Positions 16,318-22,506 of a stretch of DNA of 23,558 nucleotides are shown piece after piece. The notes under the pieces were generated by a model. It saw nothing but the letters and a program-made list of their open reading frames with translations, was not told the DNA's origin and searched no databases. The position numbers and the translations under genes were made by a program. The stretch is from a virus, in the IMG/VR virus record IMGVR_UViG_3300037493_000686, positions 1-23,558 of that record. One strand, 5' to 3'. Position 1 is the stretch's first letter, and every line of letters starts with the position of its first letter.

Positions 16318-17523
16318 TTAATAGATAGCATAGCTTCCTCGGTTTGGATTCTCTAGTTGATATGTAACAGCATAGCGTATAGCATCAATCGCATGGTTAA
16401 AGTTATCTATGGGAGTTTTAGATTTCTTTTCTAGCCATGAATAGTTATTAAGTTCTTTGTGTAACTCTATGCTTTCAGGATCAATAACCAAATCGTAATC
16501 TTGTAGTATTGATATACCATGAGTAACCGAACCCTGACCTTTGACAGCTTCAAGTATATTTAACCCCTTAGCTCTAAGTTCATTTATTAAACGTGGTTCA
16601 GCACTATCAGCTATTGTTAAACTATCACCAGCTACACGCTTGTTAATTTCGTATAAGTCTGAGGTGGTTAAACCCGTCTGATATAAATGCAGCTTAATGT
16701 ATATCTTCTTGTTTGCTCTATCTATTGAAGTTTCAACCAATGTAGATGGATCATTGCTAAAACCGTAATCTTGACCGAATACATTTGTACCAGTATTAAC
16801 GAACTCACCGATAGACCAATTGGTAAAGATAACACCTTCAGCTTTGTCAAGCCAACCACCCATGATTTGATGCTTGAACTTCTCAGGTCTATGTGATTTG
16901 ATTTGTTCTATTTGGTCAAGGAATGATTTGCTTAGATTCTCAATGTTATCCAAGTAAGTTGTGTGAATATAAGTAGTATCGTTTCTCGTTAGTGTTGAAC
17001 CTTCTTGAATACCTTTAGATTCAAAGAAACGATTGTAAATAAAATGCTCTTTTGTTGTCGGGTTAAGTATAAGAATTACCCTATTTTGTTTTACCTTGTG
17101 ACGTATAGATAGATCAATCTTATCAAATGTATCTTCATCGGTTAACTCCTCAGCTTCATCAAGCACCCAAGTAGTTACACCTTGTAACGATTTGAGATTA
17201 GCAGTCTGAGTTCCTGAGCTGGTCTTAATACCTTTGAAGATAATCTTACTACCCGTTACAGTATTAATAATCTCATCTTTAGTTATGACAAAATTAGACT
17301 GCATTTCCATTAACTCAATCTTTTCAATGAACTCAGGAATGATTGAGATGTGAGCAGAAACTAAAGTATATCTGGTAAATAGTATAACGTGACCTTGTTC
17401 GTAAGTTAGAAGCAATAGAAATGAGGTTACACTAAAGGATTTAGAACTACCCCTACCTCCAGTTACTATGAAATATCTACTATCAGAACCGAGATTCTTG
17501 TACTTATCATTTAGAGTTACCAA
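16318..17523 (-). CDS. terL: Terminase large subunit
   Basis: A 401-aa two-domain DNA packaging motor. The ATPase domain shows Walker A GGRGSSKS at 22-29, Walker B TTWVLDEAEE at 117-126 (D122, E123) and the coupling motif LNPT near 153-156. The C-terminal RNase H-like nuclease domain has D252 in FGQDYGF, D306 in TIADSAEP and D380 in NHAIDAIRYA. It matches the PBSX/Terminase_3 type and is complete, with normal length. It cuts concatemers and drives DNA into the prohead through the portal. Its start overlaps the small terminase gene by 17 bases. The next gene is the tail chaperone, not the portal, which is unusual. Confidence 0.96.
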   Translation of the reverse strand: MVTLNDKYKNLGSDSRYFIVTGGRGSSKSFSVTSFLLLLTYEQGHVILFTRYTLVSAHISIIPEFIEKIELMEMQSNFVITKDEIINTVTGSKIIFKGIKTSSGTQTANLKSLQGVTTWVLDEAEELTDEDTFDKIDLSIRHKVKQNRVILILNPTTKEHFIYNRFFESKGIQEGSTLTRNDTTYIHTTYLDNIENLSKSFLDQIEQIKSHRPEKFKHQIMGGWLDKAEGVIFTNWSIGEFVNTGTNVFGQDYGFSNDPSTLVETSIDRANKKIYIKLHLYQTGLTTSDLYEINKRVAGDSLTIADSAEPRLINELRAKGLNILEAVKGQGSVTHGISILQDYDLVIDPESIELHKELNNYSWLEKKSKTPIDNFNHAIDAIRYAVTYQLENPNRGSYAIY

Positions 17524-17782
17524 ACTTAAGATAATTCTTTATATCAAAATCAATTAACTCATGTTGATTGTGTACTGTTTCTTTTGGTTTGCCATAAGTA
17601 TATTCAATGATCAACTTAGAAGCACTAATCTTATCCGATTGTCTTGCGTTATCATCTATAATAATATTAGCTAAACACTGAATAGCATCTAATGAATAAG
17701 GTTGCATTAAATCCTTTATTCTATTCTCTTCGTCTTTAGGCTTTCGACCTGAGTTAGGTCTTACACCACCTTTACCCGCCAT
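17507..17782 (-). CDS. Terminase small subunit (short)
   Basis: A 91-aa protein starting MAGKGGVRPNSGRKPKDEEN, the typical Gly/Arg/Lys-rich N-terminus of one phage small-terminase type, and ending with a helical ARQSDKISASKLIIEYTYGK segment that also recurs in those proteins. It would recognise the pac or cos site and load the large subunit. At 91 aa it is shorter than many small terminases and shows no clear full HTH, so the DNA-binding part may be the basic N-terminus. It overlaps the large terminase by 17 bases, which strongly supports the role. Confidence 0.75.
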   Translation of the reverse strand: MAGKGGVRPNSGRKPKDEENRIKDLMQPYSLDAIQCLANIIIDDNARQSDKISASKLIIEYTYGKPKETVHNQHELIDFDIKNYLKFGNSK

Positions 17783-17804
17783 TGGTTTCGTATTGGTTAA
17801 TCAA

Positions 17805-17993
17805 TCAATTCTCACTATACTGCATCTCATCAAATACCTCCTTGCTAACTTCATTAAACTCTAACAGTTTAGAATCACAATCAAAGTATATTACATAAGA
17901 ATAACCCAAAACATTAAGATTTGTTTTGAGTGTTTTCCATTCTGCTAAATGTAAGTTAGGATTCACTACCGCTATGTAGTATTTCATCTTCAT
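17805..17993 (-). CDS. Small protein of unknown function
   Basis: A 62-aa protein (MKMKYYIAVVNPNLHLAEWK, then LNVLGYSYVIYFDCDSKLLE). It looks like a small alpha/beta fold. The start may be ATG 17993 or ATG 17987; both lie inside the end of the 128-aa gene (38-base overlap). It sits between the packaging and regulatory genes. No family recognised. Confidence 0.5.
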   Translation of the reverse strand: MKMKYYIAVVNPNLHLAEWKTLKTNLNVLGYSYVIYFDCDSKLLEFNEVSKEVFDEMQYSEN

Positions 17994-18342
17994 ATACTTT
18001 CATTACTCGCTTAAGCTCATTGTGAACATCTCTAAAACAATCTGAGCAACTTGTAGAAGGTTTACTTACTTGGAACACTCTATTGTATATTTCAAGTACT
18101 TTCATTTGATTAGACGCTGTTACCTCGTTAGTGGTTGTCGCAAAATATTCAACTAACCAGTTGTACTCATGCTCAAGTAAGCATTGATTCTGACGATAAG
18201 GAAACATCTCATTGAGTTTCTCTTTACGCTTATCGCATCCACAATCTTCACCAGCTATAAATTTAACTGCCTTATCTATTCCTGTTGCCTCGGTAATCTT
18301 TGCAATAGTATCACCTAGTCCTTTACTTTTTGTTCTTGCCAT
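17956..18342 (-). CDS. Cysteine-containing phage protein of unknown function
   Basis: A 128-aa mainly helical protein. It starts MARTKSKGLGDTIAKITEAT, followed by AVKFIAGEDCGCDKRKEKLN. Cysteines at 34 and 36 (CGC) and at 99 and 102 (CSDC), with one more at 54, look like a possible metal-binding set. I recall similar proteins with a GEDCGCxxRK motif just upstream of terminases in Bacteroidota phages. A DNA-binding or packaging accessory role is a guess. The ATG has the leader TTAACGAAAATGG, shared with the gene at 3104. The end overlaps the 62-aa gene. Confidence 0.65.
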   Translation of the reverse strand: MARTKSKGLGDTIAKITEATGIDKAVKFIAGEDCGCDKRKEKLNEMFPYRQNQCLLEHEYNWLVEYFATTTNEVTASNQMKVLEIYNRVFQVSKPSTSCSDCFRDVHNELKRVMKVYEDEILHSGSES

Positions 18343-18493
18343 TTTCGTTAATTAAGATATTTATAACCATCATCTTAGCAGCTAAGTAATGATTGTCCAT
18401 AAGGTTAAATTTATCATGCTTGGTAGCTTCTACCATTTGCATCCCCGTTGTTTCTAATTGTTCCCGTAAGAACTTGTCTACTTGTTTATTCAT
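18323..18493 (-). CDS. 56-aa helical protein overlapping the sigma factor stop
   Basis: A complete frame from ATG 18493 (ATGA overlap with the sigma gene stop) to TAA 18323, overlapping the next gene by 20 bases. The product (MNKQVDKFLREQLETTGMQM, then DNHYLAAKMMVINILINENG) is amphipathic helical and Met-rich. It accounts for all of the 147-base gap, and the two overlaps make chance unlikely. Unknown function. Confidence 0.7.
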   Translation of the reverse strand: MNKQVDKFLREQLETTGMQMVEATKHDKFNLMDNHYLAAKMMVINILINENGKNKK

Positions 18494-19023
18494 ATTAGTT
18501 CGTAATCTTTGTTAAAATAATCTTCTATATCTTCACCGACTTCTTTCTTAAGTCTTATCTTACAATTCTTAATAGTGTGAAATACTGATGTTAAGGAAAT
18601 ATTAGTCTCAGCTTCTATATCTCGCATTGACATCCCACTAGTCAGGTAAAGGTCAAACAGTTTAACATCGTACCAGTGCCATTGTGATTTTGATTTATCT
18701 ACTTTGTTTAGTAGTTCACCGTATGCTTGTTCAGAATGTAAACTATCTATATAAGCAAAATCCCCTAAGTCTTCAATGTTTAACTTTTGAATCTTAGAGG
18801 ATTGTTTCTTGTATGAAATAAATATAGATCGTAGCGTGAAATAAATGTAACCTTTATTGACCTGGTTATCCTTTACAATCTTTTCTTCGGTTGTGTAGTT
18901 TAAACATCGTAAGTACATTTCTTGTACTATATCTTCAGCATAATCATTGCAGCCCCAAGACTTGACGAGCTTAACCCATTCACTATGATGCTTCGATATG
19001 TGGTTCAACCATTTTGCGTTCAC
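18490..19023 (-). CDS. Phage RNA polymerase sigma factor (sigma-70/ECF-like)
   Basis: A 177-aa protein with a sigma region 2-like part at about 15-75 (CNDYAEDIVQEMYLRCLNY, then NKGYIYFTLRSIFISYKKQ) and a region 4-like HTH at about 115-162 (DLYLTSGMSMRDIEAETNIS then LTSVFHTIKNCKIRLKKEVG). This resembles small ECF-type sigma factors and probably redirects host RNA polymerase to late genes; terminase and virion genes follow it. The start is GTG 19023: an in-frame TAA lies six codons upstream and no ATG is available until well into region 2. An inverted repeat lies just upstream. The gene ends in the ATGA of the 56-aa ORF. Confidence 0.8.
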   Translation of the reverse strand: MNAKWLNHISKHHSEWVKLVKSWGCNDYAEDIVQEMYLRCLNYTTEEKIVKDNQVNKGYIYFTLRSIFISYKKQSSKIQKLNIEDLGDFAYIDSLHSEQAYGELLNKVDKSKSQWHWYDVKLFDLYLTSGMSMRDIEAETNISLTSVFHTIKNCKIRLKKEVGEDIEDYFNKDYELI

Positions 19024-19051
19024 GAGGCTAATATAATCAAATTATTTTAAT

Positions 19052-19062
19052 AACCTAAGGTT
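19052..19062. promoter_or_regulatory. Inverted repeat upstream of the sigma gene
   Basis: AACCT-A-AGGTT is a perfect 5-bp inverted repeat with one central base, 29-39 bases before the GTG start. Next to it on the minus strand is ATAATTTG (one base off a TAnnTTTG -7 element), with a TTG 18 bases further upstream, so the repeat would sit between the -33 and -7 parts of a possible promoter. Short repeat; weak evidence. Confidence 0.3.
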
Positions 19063-19153
19063 CAACATTTTTTTCAATGCGAGTTGTCCTAAAGAAATAA
19101 CGAAGCAAGGCATCACGAACTAATTTATTCTTAATTATTAGAGGTATATCCAT
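19055..19153 (-). CDS. Possible 32-aa peptide
   Basis: ATG 19153 to TAG 19055 (MDIPLIIKNKLVRDALLRYF then FRTTRIEKNVEP). It is basic and helical and follows the leader AAACGGATGG, similar to that of the 73-aa gene (AACGGATG). It lies in an otherwise empty 150-base gap before the sigma gene. Could be chance. Confidence 0.3.
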   Translation of the reverse strand: MDIPLIIKNKLVRDALLRYFFRTTRIEKNVEP

Positions 19154-19173
19154 CCGTTTATGTATTGTCTTAT

Positions 19174-19359
19174 TCACGCAACTAATGTAAGTAAAAAATC
19201 CATAACATCACCCCAATATTGAAATAAACTTGAATTTGCTTCGGTAGGATCTATTTCTAGGTGTTCGTGTACCATTGCTAGTATCTTCTTACAGCGGTTA
19301 ATAGCTTCGACTAATCCATGATTCTCTACCATTTGCTGGGCTTTTAATTGTGCTGTCAT
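19174..19359 (-). CDS. Small helical protein, unknown function
   Basis: A 61-aa protein (MTAQLKAQQMVENHGLVEAI, then ANSSLFQYWGDVMDFLLTLV). It is fully helical and of the kind often found in strings of small early/middle phage genes. The ATG overlaps the preceding gene's stop. Unknown role. Confidence 0.6.
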   Translation of the reverse strand: MTAQLKAQQMVENHGLVEAINRCKKILAMVHEHLEIDPTEANSSLFQYWGDVMDFLLTLVA

Positions 19360-19622
19360 GATTCTCTCAGATTATCTTCGTTTGACTGATTAAAAGAATC
19401 AAATGCGCCTTGCTCCATTTCGGACCAGTCAACATATTCGTGCATCGTTTTAGCTAGTATTTCTAAATTAACCAGGCAACGATCAACCTCATGTACAAAA
19501 TCAATTGAATGAATTTTGATATAGTCATGTCGCAGCGTGAAGTCACAATAAGTTACTTCGATATCATCCTCTAATCTAATCTCGAATGCTGTTTGTGTTC
19601 CGTTAAATCCGTATAACTTCAT
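19356..19622 (-). CDS. Small phage protein, unknown function
   Basis: An 88-aa acidic protein (MKLYGFNGTQTAFEIRLEDD, then HSIDFVHEVDRCLVNLEILA). The first half is predicted beta, the second helical with an acidic end. It overlaps both neighbours by 4 bases, so it belongs to the same small-gene operon. No family recognised. Confidence 0.6.
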   Translation of the reverse strand: MKLYGFNGTQTAFEIRLEDDIEVTYCDFTLRHDYIKIHSIDFVHEVDRCLVNLEILAKTMHEYVDWSEMEQGAFDSFNQSNEDNLRES

Positions 19623-19840
19623 ATCACAAGTTTGTTAATGTATAAAATTTCTCTGATTTGTTCTCTTAAATAGTCAGCCATTGCATATTCTTCTGATGAT
19701 GCCTCCCTATTTTGGTATATTCCATGCTTTGTAATTGACCTTAATAATTGGTCAAGCTCCAATACTGTGTGCTTCCAATCGAAAGCCTCAAGTGCTAACT
19801 TAGCATCTTCTTCCTCATCGTATTCAATTGTTATTTTCAT
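19619..19840 (-). CDS. Small acidic phage protein, unknown function
   Basis: A 73-aa protein (MKITIEYDEEEDAKLALEAF, then WKHTVLELDQLLRSITKHGI, and YLREQIREILYIN). The pattern 'E-x-D-A-x-x-A-L-x-x-x-D-W ... L-D-x-x-L-R' is one I recall from a widespread small phage family of unknown function. It overlaps the 67-aa gene by 17 bases and the 88-aa gene by 4. Confidence 0.65.
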   Translation of the reverse strand: MKITIEYDEEEDAKLALEAFDWKHTVLELDQLLRSITKHGIYQNREASSEEYAMADYLREQIREILYINKLVI

Positions 19841-20027
19841 CCGTTATATTTTTAAGTTGATTGTAAATAGATTCCGATTGTTTTCCCCAGTACATCTCAC
19901 AAGTCTTACCATCAAATGGTGGTGTGAAAAAATAGCTTTGTCTATACTCACTTTTTTCAGAGGTGAATCGGTAACAATTTTCTTTAAGTGGGCAACCATC
20001 ACCCGTACACATCGTTATATCAGCCAT
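19824..20027 (-). CDS. Small four-cysteine protein, possible zinc binder
   Basis: A 67-aa protein (MADITMCTGDGCPLKENCYR, then SYFFTPPFDGKTCEMYWGK). Cysteines 7, 12, 18 and 43 are arranged CX4CX5CX24C and could bind a metal. I recall the pattern MCxGxxCPLKxxCYR...C...YWG from many phages of Bacteroidota. The leader is A/T-rich, and the gene begins 40 bases after the 77-aa gene. Function unknown. Confidence 0.7.
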   Translation of the reverse strand: MADITMCTGDGCPLKENCYRFTSEKSEYRQSYFFTPPFDGKTCEMYWGKQSESIYNQLKNITDENNN

Positions 20028-20067
20028 AAAAGTCCAGTTTTTTAATTAATAAACATGACAAAATCAA

Positions 20068-20301
20068 TCAAAATTCTTCTAGTGCTTCTAATAACTCATC
20101 CGCAAATTTTACAGCGCAATATGCTATTTCATCCTCACTATATCTACCACTTGAAATTACTGATTGTAAAGCTAATCCAGCAAAGTATTCACGCTTTGTT
20201 AAACCGATATAACCACAATCATCTAAATTTGAAATTGGAAATGCACATCCTATTCCATTATCTTCAGCAATATTTCTTAATTCTTCTTTTGTTCTTTTCA
20301 T
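20068..20301 (-). CDS. Small phage protein of a common type, unknown function
   Basis: A 77-aa acidic helical protein. The core GLTKREYFAGLALQSVISSG followed by EDEIAYCAVKFADELLEAL is a pattern seen in many small phage proteins (LTKREYFA...A-D-L-L). Function not established to my knowledge. Its 5' leader holds the three-way-junction RNA, so its expression may depend on that structure; it would be the first gene after a terminator if the structure ends transcription. Confidence 0.7.
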   Translation of the reverse strand: MKRTKEELRNIAEDNGIGCAFPISNLDDCGYIGLTKREYFAGLALQSVISSGRYSEDEIAYCAVKFADELLEALEEF

Positions 20302-20330
20302 CTTATTTAAATTTAATTTATTGTATAAGT

Positions 20331-20383
20331 AAAAGAGGGGAAAGGTTTTTATCCTTTACTGTTGGAACTCCAACACACCCCTC
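20331..20383 (-). ncRNA. Predicted three-way-junction RNA element / complex terminator
   Basis: On the minus strand GAGGGG (20383-20378) pairs with CCCCTC (20340-20335). Inside are two hairpins: TGTTGG-AGTT-CCAACA, a 6-bp stem with a tetraloop, and AAAGG-ATAAAAA-CCTTT, a 5-bp stem. Every base in the 49-base element is in a stem, loop or a 2-base joint. TTTT follows at once. It lies between the SSB gene stop and the 77-aa gene. It may be an elaborate intrinsic terminator, a leader regulating the next genes, or a stable RNA. No known riboswitch class recognised. Confidence 0.6.
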
Positions 20384-20426
20384 ATAGGTTAAATGTTTCG
20401 ATTAATAGTTGTACGTTTGGATCATC

Positions 20427-20762
20427 TCAGAAGGGAAGATCATTCTCCAATTCAATCGGTGGTGTTTGTGTTAGTGGTGCTGGAGCTTGTCCTGGTGCAT
20501 CAATCTTCCAACCTTCAATCGTATTGAAATACTTTTCTTCGCCTTGTGGATTAACCCAGCATCGACCTCTCAAATTAACTCCGATTGTAACCTCTTGACC
20601 TGGTCTAATACCATCCAACAAACTACACTTATCCTGAGTAAACTGCACCTCAATTTCTTGTGGATATGTGTCACTAGTAACAACTACCAATGTACGTTTA
20701 CTGAATTTGTCGCTTACTACCTGAGTAGCGTTTACTAATTTTACTTTACCTGATACTTCCAT
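20427..20762 (-). CDS. DUF3127-like OB-fold single-stranded DNA-binding protein
   Basis: A 111-aa protein. Residues 1-88 form a compact beta domain (MEVSGKVKLVNATQVVSDKF, then SKRTLVVVTSDTYPQEIEVQ, GQEVTIGVNLRGRCWVNPQG and YFNTIEGWKID) matching the DUF3127/OB-fold pattern. A Pro/Ala-rich linker (89-103) ends with the acidic tip ELENDLPF, like the C-terminal tip by which bacterial SSB recruits partners. It would coat ssDNA during phage replication and recombination. It follows the YqaJ exonuclease by 3 bases, forming an operon with it. Confident about type; function by homology of the family only. Confidence 0.75.
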   Translation of the reverse strand: MEVSGKVKLVNATQVVSDKFSKRTLVVVTSDTYPQEIEVQFTQDKCSLLDGIRPGQEVTIGVNLRGRCWVNPQGEEKYFNTIEGWKIDAPGQAPAPLTQTPPIELENDLPF

Positions 20763-20765
20763 AAC

Positions 20766-21413
20766 TTAAAAACTTAATAATTCTACTCCTTTATTCATTT
20801 GCTTATTCAATTCATGCGCTTCGTTTAACGCAATCTCACCCCATTCTTTTACCGACTTTAATACTGGCTTTGCATTCGTGCCTAAGTTAATCAAACTTTC
20901 TCTATTAATCGACCAAACCTTCAATTGTTTCATTGCTTCAGGTCTATACGATCCAAAGTATAACGTTTCTAGTTTAGGATTAACCGTAAAATAATGTACA
21001 CACTGATGTACATAATCTAATGGAATCTCAACGCTTAAACAATTTTCAACGTGCTTTTTAGCTGATGGACACTTGACCTCGAAACATATAGTTTCATCCT
21101 CACTAATCGCATCAGGTGAAATGCCTATAATTGGACACTCAACTGATTGCAACCATCCCACTGATTCAACTTGAACACCAGTATACTGCATCATCTCGAA
21201 TATTGCCTCAGGCTCAAGCTCGTTACCTCGTTCCATCGCAGCTGATTGGTAGCTTTCTTCGTGTACATATTGCTCAGTATATTCAGCTAACATTTCTAAA
21301 TAGAGTGTATCACCTTTAGTAAATAAACCCTTTGATCGTGTACCGCCAACTTTAGCCCATCGAACTTCCATCCATTCGGGCGTTCCTTGTATTATATCTT
21401 TTCTTGTTATCAT
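20766..21413 (-). CDS. YqaJ-like / lambda-exonuclease-type 5'-3' exonuclease
   Basis: A 215-aa PD-(D/E)XK nuclease. The opening QGTPEWMEVRWAKVGGTRSK is the usual YqaJ N-terminus. The AMERGNELEPEAIFEMMQ helix carries the first acidic residues (E65/E67). GISPDAI gives D101, FEVKCPS gives E112 and K114, and VHQCVHYFTV gives Q137. All core residues are present, so the enzyme should be active. It would resect dsDNA ends for single-strand annealing recombination. The start overlaps the 172-aa gene by 4 bases and the SSB gene follows, giving a recombination operon. A separate annealing protein of the RecT/Beta type is not recognised beside it. Confidence 0.88.
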   Translation of the reverse strand: MITRKDIIQGTPEWMEVRWAKVGGTRSKGLFTKGDTLYLEMLAEYTEQYVHEESYQSAAMERGNELEPEAIFEMMQYTGVQVESVGWLQSVECPIIGISPDAISEDETICFEVKCPSAKKHVENCLSVEIPLDYVHQCVHYFTVNPKLETLYFGSYRPEAMKQLKVWSINRESLINLGTNAKPVLKSVKEWGEIALNEAHELNKQMNKGVELLSF

Positions 21414-21928
21414 GATAATAAAGTTTTCATTTCATCTTTCTTTGCAACTACAACGCTTAAACCTTGCTCGGCTTTAGATAAGCTCATGTAACGCTCTTTT
21501 AAATCGTCTAAGCTAATTGCTCCACTTAATACATTTAATGCTGCTGTAGCGTCTAATTGTGGTGCTACGTTCAAAGCCTTACGAACTCGAACACCTCCAA
21601 CTATCTGACCTTTCATTTTAACTGTAGCGTCAATGTATAGTTCAACTGTTACAGGCATCTTCCAGGTGTTCAGATTTGCACCACCATTGCACAATCTGCG
21701 GATAGTTGCGGCATTGGTTGCGTTAAGTACTAATGGCTTAATTGATTCGTTAAAGTAAGCTATATTAAAGTTACCTTTACTACCAGCTACTACTGCGCCT
21801 TGTTCGTGCCATACTTCATTAATTGTAACGATTAGAGATTGACCGTTCTCTAGCATTTCCTCTAAGTCAATTACTCCGAGGTGGTCTGATTTGTAAGCTA
21901 TTCGATAGCTAACGTCTTTTGTTTTCAT
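21410..21928 (-). CDS. Conserved phage protein, candidate ssDNA-binding or annealing partner of the exonuclease
   Basis: A 172-aa protein. The N-terminus (SDHLGVIDLEEMLENGQSLI, VTINEVWHEQGAV) and the central IKPLVLNATNAATIRRLCNG then TVELYIDATVKMKGQIVGGV RVRKAL resemble a small beta-rich family I recall from phage recombination/replication operons; its role is unsettled. The last 45 residues are helical. It overlaps the YqaJ exonuclease gene by 4 bases and is the first gene after the promoter region at 21950. This is the position where a RecT or Erf single-strand annealing protein normally sits, so an annealing or SSB-like role is a reasonable inference, not shown. Confidence 0.6.
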   Translation of the reverse strand: MKTKDVSYRIAYKSDHLGVIDLEEMLENGQSLIVTINEVWHEQGAVVAGSKGNFNIAYFNESIKPLVLNATNAATIRRLCNGGANLNTWKMPVTVELYIDATVKMKGQIVGGVRVRKALNVAPQLDATAALNVLSGAISLDDLKERYMSLSKAEQGLSVVVAKKDEMKTLLS

Positions 21929-21949
21929 ATAATTTATGTTTTGTTTTTA

Positions 21950-21957
21950 CAAATATA
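21950..21957 (-). promoter_or_regulatory. Bacteroidota-type promoter -7 element (TATATTTG)
   Basis: TATATTTG on the minus strand fits the TAnnTTTG -7 consensus of Bacteroidota. It lies 22 bases before the ATG of the 172-aa gene, in a 77-base gap that is otherwise non-coding. No good TTG -33 element is found at the usual distance. It would drive the recombination operon. Confidence 0.55.
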
Positions 21958-21993
21958 CGGTGTTTTAATATAGATGATACCATGCTATGCTAG

Positions 21994-22010
21994 TTTAGAA
22001 TGATTCTAAA
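21994..22010. promoter_or_regulatory. Perfect 17-bp palindrome, possible operator
   Basis: TTTAGAATGATTCTAAA is an 8-bp perfect inverted repeat around one base. It overlaps the stop codon of the VRR-NUC-like gene and lies about 48 bases (centre to centre) upstream of the -7 element at 21950. A dimeric repressor or activator could bind here. The loop of one base and lack of a T-run argue against a terminator. Confidence 0.5.
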
Positions 22011-22506
22011 TTATAGGCAATATCACATTATCAAACAAATCAAAGAAATCATCCATTCCACGAATGATATAATAGTCATTTCCATAGACTTCGTTAAGTT
22101 TCTTTTCATAGGTCTTCTGATCGTCACTTTGTCTATCCTTGTATTTGGTCTTAATGTTTTGCGCCTTAATCTCAATGCAAAACAATCGATTGTTCTTGCT
22201 TATCTCAACATCATGGTGACCTTTCTCAAACTCTGACTTTCGATAAAACGTGTTGACTTTCTGAATTTCTCTTCCTGATGGGTGTATAAGTGTTTCGGTT
22301 GTGCTGGTCCGTTTAGCAGCTGAGTCAGTAATTGAGAGCTTCAATCCTTTAGCTTTACAAAATGCTTTCAAATTTGCTTTGATTCCTTTCTCATTCGTAT
22401 CGACTGCGATAGTTATGGCTCTACAGTTATCAGGGACATTAGGATATAATATACGATTCTCATCTAGTAAGATGTTATAAAAGCGGAGTTTGTTGTTTTT
22501 GGTCAT
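22006..22506 (-). CDS. VRR-NUC-like PD-(D/E)XK nuclease
   Basis: A 166-aa protein. The second half has the nuclease core FEKGHHDVEISKNN (D99), then LFCIEIKAQN (E112, K114) and KDRQSDDQ (Q130), the D-X12-EIK-...-Q pattern of VRR-NUC/Holliday-resolvase-type endonucleases. The first 85 residues are an unusual N-terminal extension (LRFYNILLDENRILYPNVPD) with no clear family; it may bind DNA. In phages such nucleases resolve branched DNA or act in replication. The start overlaps the 85-aa gene by ATGA. A palindrome overlaps the stop. Confidence 0.7.
   Translation of the reverse strand: MTKNNKLRFYNILLDENRILYPNVPDNCRAITIAVDTNEKGIKANLKAFCKAKGLKLSITDSAAKRTSTTETLIHPSGREIQKVNTFYRKSEFEKGHHDVEISKNNRLFCIEIKAQNIKTKYKDRQSDDQKTYEKKLNEVYGNDYYIIRGMDDFFDLFDNVILPII

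Noticed and set aside
20055-20387. Plus-strand open frame of 110 residues covering the 77-aa gene and the structured RNA
   Set aside because: Leu/His/Ile-rich nonsense-like composition; it runs through the RNA hairpins, while the minus-strand gene has a recognisable phage pattern.
20384-20430. Hammerhead ribozyme suggested by CTGAGATGATCC and CGAAAC near the SSB stop
   Set aside because: The CUGANGA core is not matched and the required three-stem layout is absent.
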